Assembly (NCBI RefSeq): GCF_014643635.1
Contig: NZ_BMJV01000002.1
Location: 310,001 to 374,000, forward strand
From: Salipiger pallidus
GTDB lineage: Bacteria; Pseudomonadota; Alphaproteobacteria; Rhodobacterales; Rhodobacteraceae
Length of the DNA stretch: 64,000 bases
Direction: 5' to 3'
Positions within the stretch are counted from its first letter, which is position 1. Every line of letters begins with the position of its first letter. The position numbers and the translations under genes were made by a program. Below, in pieces: positions 18,615 through 27,720 of this stretch. The notes under the pieces are model-generated. The model was not told where the DNA came from and ran no database searches. It was given only the letters and a program-made list of their open reading frames with translations.

Positions 18615-19529
18615 TTAACCCCTGTCAGGCAAGGGGCACAGCTCGGCCGAGACCTCTTTTGCAATCCTGACGAATTCGGCGATGCGGCCGTTGCCAGCCT
18701 TGCGATAGCCGATGGCCACTGTGCAGTTCGAAGTGTCCACCAGCGGGCGGAAGATTACACCGGGCCGTGCGTAAAATTTGGCCGTGCTGTCGGCGGTGAT
18801 GCTGATTCCCTTGCGGGTCGCCACGGCCTGAAGCTCCGAATCGAGCGTCGCCGCCTCGACCACCACGTTCAGCGTCTCGTTGTGCAACAGGTCGCTTGCC
18901 AGCCAGTAGTCGCGCCAGACGCCGCCACCTGGGGCCGCCACGACAGGCAGATCCTTGATCTGCGCCAGCGTCAAAGTCTCGTGCACGGCCAGCGGATGGT
19001 GGTCCGGCAGGCAGACGACGCGGCCCTCCTCGAAGAGGTCGTTGATCTCCACGTCCTCAACCCCGATCGGAGGCCGCACGATGGCGCAATCCACCTCGCC
19101 GCCCTTCAGCCCGCAATCGGGCCGGTTGAAGTCGAATTCCGCCAGTTCGACCGTCACCTTGGGAAAGCGTTCCTCGAAACGGCGGATCGCCTCGGGCATG
19201 ATCTCGACACCGGTGCCGATCAGGTAGCCGATGCGCAGCGTCGCGCTGACGCCATCTCGGATCGCCTCCAACTCACGGAGATAGCTGTTCAATTCGCTCT
19301 CGAGCGCGCTCGATTTCGCCAGCAGGCGACGGCCCTGGTCAGTAAGATCCACATGCCGCGTGGTGCGGGTAAACAGCTTTACCCCCAGCACGGCTTCGAA
19401 GTGGCCGATGGTCTGCGACAGCGCCGGTTGCGACACGCCCAGATGCTGTGCCGCATCGACGAAGCTGCGGCATTTGGCCACCGCGAGAAACGACCGGATG
19501 TGCCGCAACTGCAGGCTCTTGATCGACAT
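18615..19529 (-). CDS. LysR-family transcriptional regulator
   Basis: 304 residues. Winged helix at the N-terminus (LQLRHIRSFLAVAKCRSF, VDAAQHLGVSQPALSQTI) and a LysR substrate-binding domain from about residue 95. The start at 19529 gives the canonical LysR N-terminus; upstream codons in the frame are not LysR-like. It lies between the importer operon (same strand) and the aminotransferase (opposite strand, 143 bp away), so it is the likely regulator of both amine uptake and transamination. Confidence 0.9.
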   Translation of the reverse strand: MSIKSLQLRHIRSFLAVAKCRSFVDAAQHLGVSQPALSQTIGHFEAVLGVKLFTRTTRHVDLTDQGRRLLAKSSALESELNSYLRELEAIRDGVSATLRIGYLIGTGVEIMPEAIRRFEERFPKVTVELAEFDFNRPDCGLKGGEVDCAIVRPPIGVEDVEINDLFEEGRVVCLPDHHPLAVHETLTLAQIKDLPVVAAPGGGVWRDYWLASDLLHNETLNVVVEAATLDSELQAVATRKGISITADSTAKFYARPGVIFRPLVDTSNCTVAIGYRKAGNGRIAEFVRIAKEVSAELCPLPDRG

Positions 19530-19672
19530 GTTACAGGCACTCCGGCCGCTGGACTCTCCCGATCTGCGCCGGGAGATTGATAAGGTACGCGGATCAATCC
19601 TTTCGAACAATATCATTCTCAGTGCCGAGGTGGATGCCCATTCTGCCAGCAACCAACAGCAGGAGCCTGGAA

Positions 19673-20989
19673 ATGACCATCATGGTTGACCGCGACATCG
19701 CAGAGATCGGCAAAACGAGTTTCATCCACGACCCGCGCGAGGGCGACCGCAGCAAGATCACGCTGGCGAAGGCAGAGGGCAGCTACGTCTGGGATGAGAG
19801 CGGCAAGAAATACCTCGATTTCACCTCGCAGGCCTGGTCGAACAACCTCGGTGCCGGCGATCCGCGCGTGATCGAAGCGGCGATTGCCCAGACCCGCGCG
19901 CTGACCCATGCCCGCCCGACCTTCAATACGCCAGCGCTGCTGGAACTGACGGCGCTGCTGCGCTCGATCACGCCGGGTGACCTGAACCGCATCGGCTACT
20001 GCCTGCACGGCAGTTCGGCGGTGGAGATGGCGATGAAGCTGGCCTTCAAGAACAAGCCCGATGCCAAGCATATCCTCGTGCTGCAGGACGCATACCATGG
20101 GCGGTCGATCACCACTATGGCCGCCAGCTGGCCGCATCCCAAGAACCCCTTCAGCGCGATTTCCCCGACCTTCCACCGGGTGCCGCACCCGGACGCCTAC
20201 CGCCCGCGCCTGGGGCTGACGGTGGACCAGGACGTCGACCTCTGTCTACAGCTTATGGAGGACACGATCACCAAGGGCGTCGACGGTGGTGTCGCGGCGA
20301 TCATGGTCGAGCCGATCATGGGCAACGGCGGGCACATCGTGCATCCCAAGCGCTACCACCAGGGCCTGCGTGACATCTGCGACCGCCACGGCATCCTGCT
20401 GATCTGGGACGAGATCCAGAGCGGTTTCGGCCGCACCGGAGAGATGTTCGCGGCCGACTGGTACGGCATCCAGCCGGATATCATGACCTTCGGCAAGGGC
20501 GTGGGCGGAGGCTTCCCGCTGGCGGGCATCTTTGCCAGCGACAAGCTGGAGCATTTTGAGGGCGGCGAGGACCAGCTGACCTTCGGCCATTTCCCGGTTG
20601 CCATGGCCGCGGCAGTAGCCTGCGTGAAGGCGATCATCGGCGACAATCTCTGCGCCAACGCTCGCAAGCTGGGCGACTACGCGACAGAGAGGCTGCAGGA
20701 AATGTCCGCCCGCCGCAAGCTGATCGGCGACATCCGGGGTCCGGCGCTTTTCGTGTCCTGCGAACTGGTGAAGGACCGCGAGACGAAGGAACCTTCGCCC
20801 CGTGCCGCAGGCGAGGTCTTCCGCCGCGGGCTGGAAAAGGGCGTGATCTTTGGCGAGAGCCGCTATCTCGGCCTCGGCAACCTCATCAAGATCAAGCCGC
20901 CGCTGGATTGCTCAATGGAGGACATGGCGACGGCCCTGGATGTCTTCGACGCGATCCTCGGTGAACTGGAAGCCGAAGGTATTTCCTGA
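19673..20989 (+). CDS. Class III (PLP) aminotransferase
   Basis: 438-residue PLP-dependent aminotransferase of the omega-amino acid/GABA group, which moves a terminal amino group to pyruvate or 2-oxoglutarate. Conserved parts: the LDFTSQAWSNNLG substrate region, GSSAVEMAMKLA phosphate-binding turn, DAYHGRS, LIWDEIQSGFGRTG with the PLP-contacting Asp, and TFGKGVGGGFPLAG with the Schiff-base Lys. AGGAG 7 bp upstream fixes the ATG at 19673. Divergent from the LysR gene and next to the amine-type importer, so it probably starts catabolism of the imported amine. Confidence 0.9.
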   Translation: MTIMVDRDIAEIGKTSFIHDPREGDRSKITLAKAEGSYVWDESGKKYLDFTSQAWSNNLGAGDPRVIEAAIAQTRALTHARPTFNTPALLELTALLRSITPGDLNRIGYCLHGSSAVEMAMKLAFKNKPDAKHILVLQDAYHGRSITTMAASWPHPKNPFSAISPTFHRVPHPDAYRPRLGLTVDQDVDLCLQLMEDTITKGVDGGVAAIMVEPIMGNGGHIVHPKRYHQGLRDICDRHGILLIWDEIQSGFGRTGEMFAADWYGIQPDIMTFGKGVGGGFPLAGIFASDKLEHFEGGEDQLTFGHFPVAMAAAVACVKAIIGDNLCANARKLGDYATERLQEMSARRKLIGDIRGPALFVSCELVKDRETKEPSPRAAGEVFRRGLEKGVIFGESRYLGLGNLIKIKPPLDCSMEDMATALDVFDAILGELEAEGIS

Positions 20990-21000
20990 GGTCAGACGCG

Positions 21001-21024
21001 GCGCCTGCCCCTAGGGGCAGGCGC
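21001..21024 (+). terminator. Perfect inverted repeat after aminotransferase
   Basis: Two 12-nt arms, GCGCCTGCCCCT and its complement, with no spacer, 12 bp after the stop. The usable stem is about 10 bp. No T-run follows (GATTATTCC), so it is a weak or factor-assisted terminator. Confidence 0.5.
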
Positions 21025-21375
21025 GATTATTCCGGTCAGTCGCGGCGTTCAGACTAGCCGTGCTACTCCTGCACGAGGCGACATTCGAACGTCTCCGCAA
21101 AACGGTTGGCAATCTATCGGACCGCCAACTGCGCTTTGCCGACGCTCAAGCCGGCCCAGGCTGCGATTGCAGCGACCGGTAGCTTCGTCCTGCGCAGTAG
21201 ACCTCTGACCATCTGATTTCGCTGCACGATGTCATGAAGGGCCGGTTCGGGGAAGCTGCGCCGCAGCGCGGCAAAACCTCTCGAAGGTCCGGTGTGGACC
21301 AGGAGCTTCAGGTAGTAGGAGACTGGAGCGAGCTGCGCGGTTTGTCCACCTCGGCAGGTTCTCTCTCTAGCAGGA
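21025..21375. other. Non-coding junction left of the accessory region
   Basis: About 350 bp without a supported gene. It holds one copy of the short GGCCGGTTCGGGGAAGCTGC-type repeat near 21240 and leads directly into the first copy of the 708-bp direct repeat. Confidence 0.4.
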
Positions 21376-21383
21376 GATTACGG

Positions 21384-21902
21384 TCAGATCGTTAATTGCG
21401 CACAGACAAAGTCGGCGCGTGATGCGATGTCGGTACGCGGGAGCTCCGTGATTTGGTATCCGAGCACGGTGTAGGTCTCCCGCATGACGGCACAGGTCGC
21501 TTCGGCCTCGGTGCGGGTCTGCGTGCGTTCGGTGTCCTGAGTGAAGATCTCGTCCCAGTAGGGTGTCAGGAAGACGCGGGCGCTGTAACGGGCTGCCTTG
21601 GCCGTAGCGGCGACGTGGGGCGGCACGGGGAGGCCGCAGAGGGTCAGGTAGCCCATGATGTCGGGAATGCCCCGGTCGAAGATCACGGGGCCTGAGAGTG
21701 CCTGAGCGTCCTCGTAGGCGCGCAGGTCGCGCTCAAGCATCCGTTCGGCGTAGGCCATGCGGTCCGCCCAGGGGAGGGCGTCTCCGCCGCGCGCCATCTC
21801 CTCGCGAATGATCGCGCGGCCGGATTCGGGAATGTTCTGAAAGCCACGGCGGGCAAGCTCGGTAATCAGGCTGGTTTTGCCCGCACCGGGACCGCCCGTC
21901 AC
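21384..21902 (-). CDS. AAA-type ATPase, left copy, start codon damaged
   Basis: Small P-loop ATPase (AAA_28-like), near-identical to the intact copy at 44287-44826. Walker A is GGPGAGKTSLI; ESGRAIIREEM and FDRGIPDIMGYLTL follow, as in uncharacterised kinase-like ATPases. The intact copy starts ATGAACGACCATTTC; here the corresponding codons read ATCAGCGACCATTTC, so the normal ATG is lost. The listed start is an internal GTG at 21902, immediately before the P-loop, which would remove the first beta strand. It may be a decaying copy. The function of this family is not known to me. Confidence 0.65.
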   Translation of the reverse strand: MTGGPGAGKTSLITELARRGFQNIPESGRAIIREEMARGGDALPWADRMAYAERMLERDLRAYEDAQALSGPVIFDRGIPDIMGYLTLCGLPVPPHVAATAKAARYSARVFLTPYWDEIFTQDTERTQTRTEAEATCAVMRETYTVLGYQITELPRTDIASRADFVCAQLTI

Positions 21903-22032
21903 GACGAAGAAATGGTCGCTGATGGGCCATCCTTGGATTTGACAGGGGAAAGCACTGCGAAGCGATCGACACGCTAGGAGCGGCGATCAAGGCAGCATGG
22001 ATTTTCGTAGGGAAAACAGCACCGGTCTGCGT

Positions 22033-22067
22033 GGCAGAGGCAAATCCTCTGACGAGAAAGGCAGAAC
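22033..22067 (-). repeat. Dispersed palindromic repeat, copy A
   Basis: Core CAGAGG-CAAAT-CCTCTG hairpin followed by GACGAGAAAGGCAGAAC. The same unit occurs at 22172-22206 (inverted and degraded), 30839-30874 and 44937-44971. Copies A and D are within the 708-bp repeat; B and C are independent. Confidence 0.65.
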
Positions 22068-22171
22068 TATCTGGTGCTTTTCATCAGGTGGGAAGCGTCA
22101 CAAAGTTCTGCCTCCACGTTCCAAAATTTCCTTTTGAATTCAGTGCCCCAAAATCTCGATGCTGAACTGAA

Positions 22172-22206
22172 GCTGCCTTTCTCGTCAGATAAGGTTGCCT
22201 CTGACC
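22172..22206 (+). repeat. Dispersed palindromic repeat, copy B (inverted)
   Basis: GCTGCCTTTCTCGTCAGA, four further bases (TAAG), then GTTGCCTCTGACC: the reverse-complement orientation of copy A, only about 105 bp away. One arm of the palindrome is damaged. Lies in the gap between the transposition operon terminator and the direct repeat. Confidence 0.55.
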
Positions 22207-22211
22207 GCACA

Positions 22212-22239
22212 TGAAAAAGCCGGCGCAGTGGCCGGCTTT
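22212..22239 (-). terminator. Rho-independent terminator of tnsABC-tniQ operon
   Basis: Perfect 9-bp stem AAAGCCGGC / GCCGGCTTT with a 6-nt loop. On the minus strand the stem runs on into a five-T tail (GCCGGCTTTTTCAT). It lies about 90 bp after the tniQ stop. The rest of the 21903-22328 gap holds the ATPase upstream region and two repeat copies; no gene is seen. Confidence 0.8.
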
Positions 22240-22328
22240 CTCAAGGGTTATCGTGTCAGAAGGTCTTGGGGATGGAATGCACAGGTTTCGGCCCCATCAG
22301 GCAGCAAATTCCACCATCATTCCTGACC

Positions 22329-24140
22329 TCATCTATCCTTCACATCGCGGCGGCGGAAGATGATCCGGTTTTCGCCGTTGAAGATGAGTGGTTCAACGCC
22401 GTTCTTGTAGAGCTCGCGGCAGAGGTTGGCGGGATCGCGTCGCAACTCGCGGGCAAAATCGGTAGCAGAGATGTAGTGCTCGCCGAACATTGTGACGGAG
22501 GCCTCATCGACCACCCGCCAGCGTTCTGAGGACTTTTGGCTCTTTGGAGCAGCGGTCAAGTAGCCCGCGTTCATCAGGTTGCGGATTGTTGCGGTGTCGA
22601 CACCGAGCTTACCGGCAGCCTCGGACATGCTGATCGCACCAGCTGAGTTCTGGCCTATGGCCGTTTTTACCCGCTCTACAGATATCAGGAAATCGTTGAA
22701 CCTTGCGTCTGCACCCGCCACGCAACGTAGCGGAATATCATGTTCGAAAATCAGGTGCAGGAGTTCGAGGGTCGAACATTGGCACGCGGGAGTTGCCGCA
22801 ATGAGTGAAACCTCATCATTGGCCGGTTCCAGCTCGGGGCGTGTTTGGCGATTCAAACGACCGAGAAAGGCGTCGAGATCCTCCCTCCGGAAATACGGCG
22901 CGTTTCGGGCCATCTCTCCGGCCTTCTTGACGAGCCTTACCACGACGAAAATGCGCAGCAGGTGGATGTCCACCCCGAGATAGTCTGAAGCGTCGAACCC
23001 GCGGAGCAGCCCATTTGTTTCATCGGCGAGTTCCTGCAGCGTCTCCCGTGAGGGATAGCGACGATAGGTGATGGCACCGGATTTTCCCGTTCTCGAGATG
23101 TCGCCACGCTCCAAGAGCTTATGGCGCAGCATCCGTTCGTCGATCCCGTAGGCCTTTGCGCCTTTTCGAAGGGAGTACACCTGTTGCCTGTCGCACCGTA
23201 TCCGCAGGACGGTGCTACCGACGAGCACGGGATAGGTCCGCAGAATATAGTCGAAAACAATCCGGCGGATGTGATTGAAGGCAGCATCATCCTCACGCTG
23301 GGACAGCCAGGTCAGGAAAGAACCGGCAATCGCACCGTAGGTGTGACAGCCAGGGCCTGTCTCCATGCGAAGCTCTTCAAGCGCTGCGACCATTTGATCA
23401 GGCCCGTTGCGTAGGATGTCGTATCCTGCTGCACCGGCCTCAAGCCATTGTCGTTCGGTCGTTTCCGCTCGGGTGGCCTTGGGGCCTTGCGTCAGCAAAA
23501 GGCCAAAATTCTCGCAAAGCTGTGCTGCGACATGGAACTCCAGCGTGTCGAGCCAACAGCCTGCGGGCGTGCCATCTAATCGGCCAAGGAGGTAGCGTTC
23601 CAGAGATCGCGCCTCTTCGGCAACGATCTGGATGTCGTCTATGTCCATGTTGTCGACCATCCGCGCGAAATCATAGCTGTGCTTGTGATGCGAGGGAGGC
23701 GGGACCTCGATCAACATGCAAGAATGCCGGGCGCAGGTCCGGATTGAAGTGAGCTGCCATGCCCCGAGATGAAACGGGCCATGGGCACCCTGCTCTGAAA
23801 GAGCTTCAGCGGCACATCTCGGGCATCCTCTGATCGTGCTTCGGCTGTAGGCCGTGAACCTCGGCGCCTCTGCCCCTAGCTGATAATTCGTCTTCGACGG
23901 GGCGTGGGGTGTCCAAGTGCGGAGTTTGGTGGGAGCACACCCTGCGAGTGCGGCTACCCGCTCAATCTCCACCGGGTCGCCGACCTTCAGGGCGCGATAG
24001 GAAATGCTCATGTCGGCGCAGAAAGACTGAAGGCTGGCAGTCCCGTTCTTCCGCGCGATGCGGGACGCAAGCGACGTCGCGCTTTCACCGGGTACCGGGG
24101 TGACTGTGAGGGGAAGCGGCTTGAGGGGTGACAACATCAT
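22329..24140 (-). CDS. tniQ: TniQ/TnsD-family target selection protein
   Basis: 603 residues. Tn7-like elements use TniQ/TnsD proteins to bind the target site and recruit TnsC. The N-terminal ~170 residues are a TniQ domain: TPVPGESATSLASRIAR opening and a zinc-finger arrangement GCPRCAAE ... CARHSC. The long C-terminal part has at least one helix-turn-helix (AISMSEAAGKLGVDTATI), suiting a sequence-specific DNA reader of TnsD size rather than a short TniQ. Start overlaps the tnsC stop (ATGA). Last gene of the operon, followed by a terminator. The target sequence is unknown. Confidence 0.85.
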   Translation of the reverse strand: MMLSPLKPLPLTVTPVPGESATSLASRIARKNGTASLQSFCADMSISYRALKVGDPVEIERVAALAGCAPTKLRTWTPHAPSKTNYQLGAEAPRFTAYSRSTIRGCPRCAAEALSEQGAHGPFHLGAWQLTSIRTCARHSCMLIEVPPPSHHKHSYDFARMVDNMDIDDIQIVAEEARSLERYLLGRLDGTPAGCWLDTLEFHVAAQLCENFGLLLTQGPKATRAETTERQWLEAGAAGYDILRNGPDQMVAALEELRMETGPGCHTYGAIAGSFLTWLSQREDDAAFNHIRRIVFDYILRTYPVLVGSTVLRIRCDRQQVYSLRKGAKAYGIDERMLRHKLLERGDISRTGKSGAITYRRYPSRETLQELADETNGLLRGFDASDYLGVDIHLLRIFVVVRLVKKAGEMARNAPYFRREDLDAFLGRLNRQTRPELEPANDEVSLIAATPACQCSTLELLHLIFEHDIPLRCVAGADARFNDFLISVERVKTAIGQNSAGAISMSEAAGKLGVDTATIRNLMNAGYLTAAPKSQKSSERWRVVDEASVTMFGEHYISATDFARELRRDPANLCRELYKNGVEPLIFNGENRIIFRRRDVKDR

Positions 24141-25090
24141 GTGCGGTTCTCCCGAGAAAACACCTGGCGGGCGTCGATGCGCATGAAATCCGGAACGACA
24201 AACGGGTTGAACTCATCATCGCAGGAGGTCCGCCGATGGTAGGCCCTGATGAAATTGTGCCGGTTCAGTGTCTTCTGGCCATGCAGATAGGCATCCTCGA
24301 TGGCGTCGAGGATCAGGACAATGGCGATGCCGAACTGGTTTGCCGCAGCATGGACCACGCGTTCGCCGTGGGATACTTCCAGAACGTCATCCTCTGGTTC
24401 GAGCTTCGCCAGTTCGCAGTAGTTCTCGAGTAGGTCGAGGATATCTTCGCCATATGCAGCAGGTGATAGACTTTCGAACCGAACGGTCCTCATGCGCCGA
24501 GCGAGCTGGTGGTCATGGTTGAGGATGTCTTCCAGCTCGTTTGTGCCTGAAAGAATGATCCCGACCGGCCATTCCGGGTCCGTCATCAGGGTCTTCAGCA
24601 TGGACGTCACTGAAGCCAGCTCGTGCTTGGTACCCCGCGACGCTAGGTCCTGCGCCTCGTCGAGATGCACGAAAAGGACACGCCGCTCCTTGAGGTGATG
24701 TTGAACCAGGTCCCAGATGTACCAAGCATGGCGATCGGCACCGATGGGATAGCCAAGCGCGCGAAGGAGCATCTGTCCAACGAATTTCAGCGTTGCAGGT
24801 GATGGCACCCGCAAGCTGATAATGGTTGAATCTCCGTATCCCTGATCGGCCAGCCTCTGCCCTTCTTGGGCAAGAAGATGGGTGATTGCCGCGCTTTTTC
24901 CGGCCCCGGATTGTCCGGACAGAGCAAGCCCTTGCGCCTCGCTGATGCGGCCGGTCTGGATGTCTACGAGCCTTTTCTCGGCGAGGATGGAGAACCCTTC
25001 TGCCAATGGAACGAAGCGCTCGTGATCGACGAAATACGCCTTCAGTTCAGCGACCCGTTGTGCTGCTCGGGTGATCAGATCATTTCCCAT
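24137..25090 (-). CDS. tnsC: TnsC/TniB-type AAA+ transposition regulator
   Basis: 317 residues. AAA+ ATPase that links target selection by TniQ to the transposase. Walker A GQSGAGKS (residues 59-66), Walker B VLFVHLDEAQDL (Asp144/Glu145), followed by sensor-type ILSGTNELEDIL and an ARRMRTVRFESL segment. The start at 25090 overlaps the tnsB stop by 11 bp; the upstream part of a longer frame lies inside tnsB and is not TnsC-like. Overlaps tniQ by four bases, so tnsB, tnsC and tniQ are tightly coupled. Confidence 0.9.
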   Translation of the reverse strand: MGNDLITRAAQRVAELKAYFVDHERFVPLAEGFSILAEKRLVDIQTGRISEAQGLALSGQSGAGKSAAITHLLAQEGQRLADQGYGDSTIISLRVPSPATLKFVGQMLLRALGYPIGADRHAWYIWDLVQHHLKERRVLFVHLDEAQDLASRGTKHELASVTSMLKTLMTDPEWPVGIILSGTNELEDILNHDHQLARRMRTVRFESLSPAAYGEDILDLLENYCELAKLEPEDDVLEVSHGERVVHAAANQFGIAIVLILDAIEDAYLHGQKTLNRHNFIRAYHRRTSCDDEFNPFVVPDFMRIDARQVFSRENRT

Positions 25091-27224
25091 AATTGAACCC
25101 CCAGCGTTTGCGGGTCTTGCGTCTCGTTCGACGCTCTGAGATCGGCCCGTTATCGTCGCTGTCCGGCTTCCGAGATGTGTCCGTTGGCGGAGTAATGGAG
25201 ATTGCGTCATTGAGCAGGTCGTTGCTCGGCGGCATGTGTCCCAGCCGCTGCTGATCAGAGCGGAGCGGATAGTGCAGTGCAGCATCTGCGCGGGCGACGT
25301 CCACGTCGGTCACATGGAAAGGGGTCAGGGCGCGCAGAGCGAATGCGCGGCGGTTCGCCTCGGAGATCCGCGCGATTGCCCGCTGGACCTTGGGCGCGTC
25401 CAACTGCGCGTTACTGGCGTGCACGTGGCGAACGGCACGCATGCCTTCTCGCAGCTCTTCGAAGCTCACGCCCTCGAAGCCAGGCTGATTGGCGAGCGCA
25501 GGATACCAGGACGCACCGACCTTGACGGCTATCCACCCGATGTCCTGCAAATCTACCCTGATTTCCACCTCCCGTACGGGCGAGTGTAGGTGCGCTTCTC
25601 GCAGCGCCTCGCAGCTATAGCTTAGGCCCGAGAACAGGACGCCCTCTTTATTAAATTTCCGGGATTTAGGTCGACCAAATGCTTTTCGAAGGGTCAGGCC
25701 ATCCGGAACCGGAGGTGTCCCGTGTTTAGCCACCAGCCGCTTCCAGGCTGCATTCGGGGTTTCCCCGTTCAGAGAGCCATGCGGTTGGTTGTGGTAGATA
25801 TCAACAATATAGGTCAGAAGAACCTTTATCAGATCGTCGTCGCATAGGCAGGCGAGCATCTCGGAGGGGTAGTCACCACGATCCACGGTGTCGAAGAAGG
25901 TACGGCCTGCCAAGAGCGGCATGAGCTGATGCCCGAGTGTGCGGAAGAAGGACTCGATGTGCCCCCGCATCCAGGGAATTCCGGCGGGTGGCAGGTGCGA
26001 CGTGATCCCAAGCGACGCTACCGTTGTCTGGAAGGCATCCGAGACGAAGGCAGGCCCCATGTCGGTCACGAGGGTTCCGATCCCGCCATGATGATGCCAT
26101 GGACTCTCGCATTCGGCCGCCTGGGCCAGCGGGGTCTTGTCCTCGAAAATCTGCCGAAGCGCGCGGATCGCATCATCCGAGTTCGGATTGTCGGCCAGTC
26201 GCATCGACACGACGCATTTCGTGGCGCAGTCGATCGCAATGTAGAGCCAGCGTCGTCCGGCCTCGAATTTCTTCTGCCGATCCGGCGGCAGGTGCTCCCA
26301 GATACCTGTCAGCGTCAGCAACGACATGACGTCGAGCTTGTTTTCATCCATTTCGACCCGCTCCATGGGGCGTACGACATCAGGACCGTTGCTGCTCATG
26401 GCGAACTTTCGGGCAGCCGCAGACGTGCCATGCCGTTTGGCGTAGACGTAGAATGGGTCAGCTGAGTCCAGTCGGCGTTTAACGCTGGAGGCCGAGGGGA
26501 CCATGAGCAGCGTTGCGCCCGCGCTGGTTCTGCGCGCGTTCTCTTCTGCGAATAGCGCCCGGGTCTCCTGAATAGACTGGACTTTGCTCGGTCGCTGCGT
26601 GTCGGCGTAGATATCGATGACTTGGTTCATCAAAGCTTCGGCCTTTGGGCACCAGCGCCGGGTTCTATTGCCGGATAGATGTGTGGCCGGAATGAGCGAA
26701 AGTGCGGAGTAGCCTGCAGCCTGGTAGGAGCGCACCCACTGCAAGACCGTCCGGCTTCCCGGCAGCTTCCGAATTTTTATTTCCTTGCCCGGTCGTATCT
26801 TGGCAAAGGCCGCTGCGCCTTCGCCAACGAGCTTAGCCGTCACTGATGCGAGCTGCGCTTTGGCCTGCTCATATGCCTGCTGCGTACGTTTGATGAGGCC
26901 CGCAGCTTCGAGAGCCAGGAAGGCGTCACAGACGGCTTTCCGCCAAATCACCAAGCGTGCGTTCTTTTCCGATAGCTCGCTGATGACCTCCACAGGTTTG
27001 TCGTGACGCGCCTCTTGCGTGGCCCGATCAAAATACCCGGCAAAGTAGGTCGTATGCGGCCGACGCATCATCGCGGCGAGCTGATGATGGGAAAATGCCT
27101 CGATGATGCCGGGCTGGCCGACGCGCTCGAAGGTGCCGCCTTTGTCGTCGATCTCAAGCGGGCGCATGGCGACGCCCGCAGTGGTGATCATGTCGGAGTT
27201 CGAGAAGCGGAAACGCGGGGCCAT
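25080..27224 (-). CDS. tnsB: TnsB/TniA-type DDE transposase
   Basis: 714 residues. Retroviral-integrase-type transposase that cuts and joins the 3' ends of the element. N-terminal helix-turn-helix region (residues about 100-200), then the catalytic core with Asp293 (VEMDENKLDV), Asp388 (LVTDMGPAFVS) and Glu424 (PWMRGHIESFFRTL), giving a complete DDE triad. A beta-barrel Mu-type C-terminal domain follows (HLHSPVREVEIRVDLQDIGW). The start overlaps the end of the shifted tnsA frame by about 37 bp. No frameshift or stop is seen. Confidence 0.92.
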   Translation of the reverse strand: MAPRFRFSNSDMITTAGVAMRPLEIDDKGGTFERVGQPGIIEAFSHHQLAAMMRRPHTTYFAGYFDRATQEARHDKPVEVISELSEKNARLVIWRKAVCDAFLALEAAGLIKRTQQAYEQAKAQLASVTAKLVGEGAAAFAKIRPGKEIKIRKLPGSRTVLQWVRSYQAAGYSALSLIPATHLSGNRTRRWCPKAEALMNQVIDIYADTQRPSKVQSIQETRALFAEENARRTSAGATLLMVPSASSVKRRLDSADPFYVYAKRHGTSAAARKFAMSSNGPDVVRPMERVEMDENKLDVMSLLTLTGIWEHLPPDRQKKFEAGRRWLYIAIDCATKCVVSMRLADNPNSDDAIRALRQIFEDKTPLAQAAECESPWHHHGGIGTLVTDMGPAFVSDAFQTTVASLGITSHLPPAGIPWMRGHIESFFRTLGHQLMPLLAGRTFFDTVDRGDYPSEMLACLCDDDLIKVLLTYIVDIYHNQPHGSLNGETPNAAWKRLVAKHGTPPVPDGLTLRKAFGRPKSRKFNKEGVLFSGLSYSCEALREAHLHSPVREVEIRVDLQDIGWIAVKVGASWYPALANQPGFEGVSFEELREGMRAVRHVHASNAQLDAPKVQRAIARISEANRRAFALRALTPFHVTDVDVARADAALHYPLRSDQQRLGHMPPSNDLLNDAISITPPTDTSRKPDSDDNGPISERRTRRKTRKRWGFNYGK

Positions 27225-27720
27225 GCTGCAACCTCCACCAGTGAGGGACGCGACCAGGCGAGTGTCCGCGCCGCTTCAGCAGCGGCGGCTCGGTCAATGT
27301 GTTGGTCGGTGACGAGCACAACCCGGTCGGCGAAGGATTTGGATACTGCCGCCGAGACAGCTTCGAGCTCGGAGGCAAAGTTCAGTTTCAGCACGCGCTC
27401 CATGGGTTTGATCGCGACTGCGATGCGCTCGCCATCCGCCTTGGTGACGAGGAAGTCGAAGACATGTCGCGCGGGCGGCCGTCAGCGCCGACATAGGATA
27501 TCGCCGGGGGCTGCTCCCGGATGTGATGCACGTCCTCGCGCACCAGCATCAGGCAGAGAAAGGCGTATTCGAGGGCGCTCTCGAAGTGGATGATGCGCGG
27601 GCGCTCGAAGCCGGGCAGCAGCGCGACCATGGAGCCGCGAAGGCTTCCCTTGGAACGGCGCGCAGGAACTCGGGTCGCGTGGCTCGGTTCCGGCCCGCGG
27701 TAGATCAGTTTTTTCTTCAT
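27188..27720 (-). pseudogene. tnsA: TnsA-type endonuclease, one-base frameshift
   Basis: TnsA makes the 5'-end cuts in Tn7-like cut-and-paste transposition. The first half reads MKKKLIYRG ... RIIHFESALEYAFL, DVHHIREQPPAISYVGADG. The second half, in the next frame, reads HVFDFLVTKADGERIAVAIK, then PMERVLKLNFASELEAVSAA. Together these give the family's Glu (FES), Asp (FDF) and Lys (AIKP) catalytic residues in the correct order. The join at about 27470 (CGCGCGACATGTC) needs one added base; there is no slippery sequence, so a single-base deletion, real or a sequencing error, is most likely. Order A-B-C-Q and overlaps match Tn7-like operons. Confidence 0.8.

Larger units (their letters stand above)
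21376..22083. repeat. Direct repeat, left copy (pairs with 44279-44987)
   Basis: The two blocks match along their whole ~708 bp, starting at GATTACGGTCAG and ending at GGTGCTTTTCA, with scattered substitutions. Each holds an AAA ATPase gene and its upstream region. Both copies have the same orientation and flank about 22 kb of accessory genes. Confidence 0.85.

Noticed and set aside
22253-22270. TGTCAGAAGGTC as the transposon end
   Set aside because: It lies between the operon terminator and tniQ, and I found no matching ACA-ending inverted partner beyond tnsA.
27388-27494. Programmed frameshifting in tnsA
   Set aside because: The junction CGCGCGACATGTC has no slippery heptamer or downstream hairpin that I can see; a base deletion is simpler.
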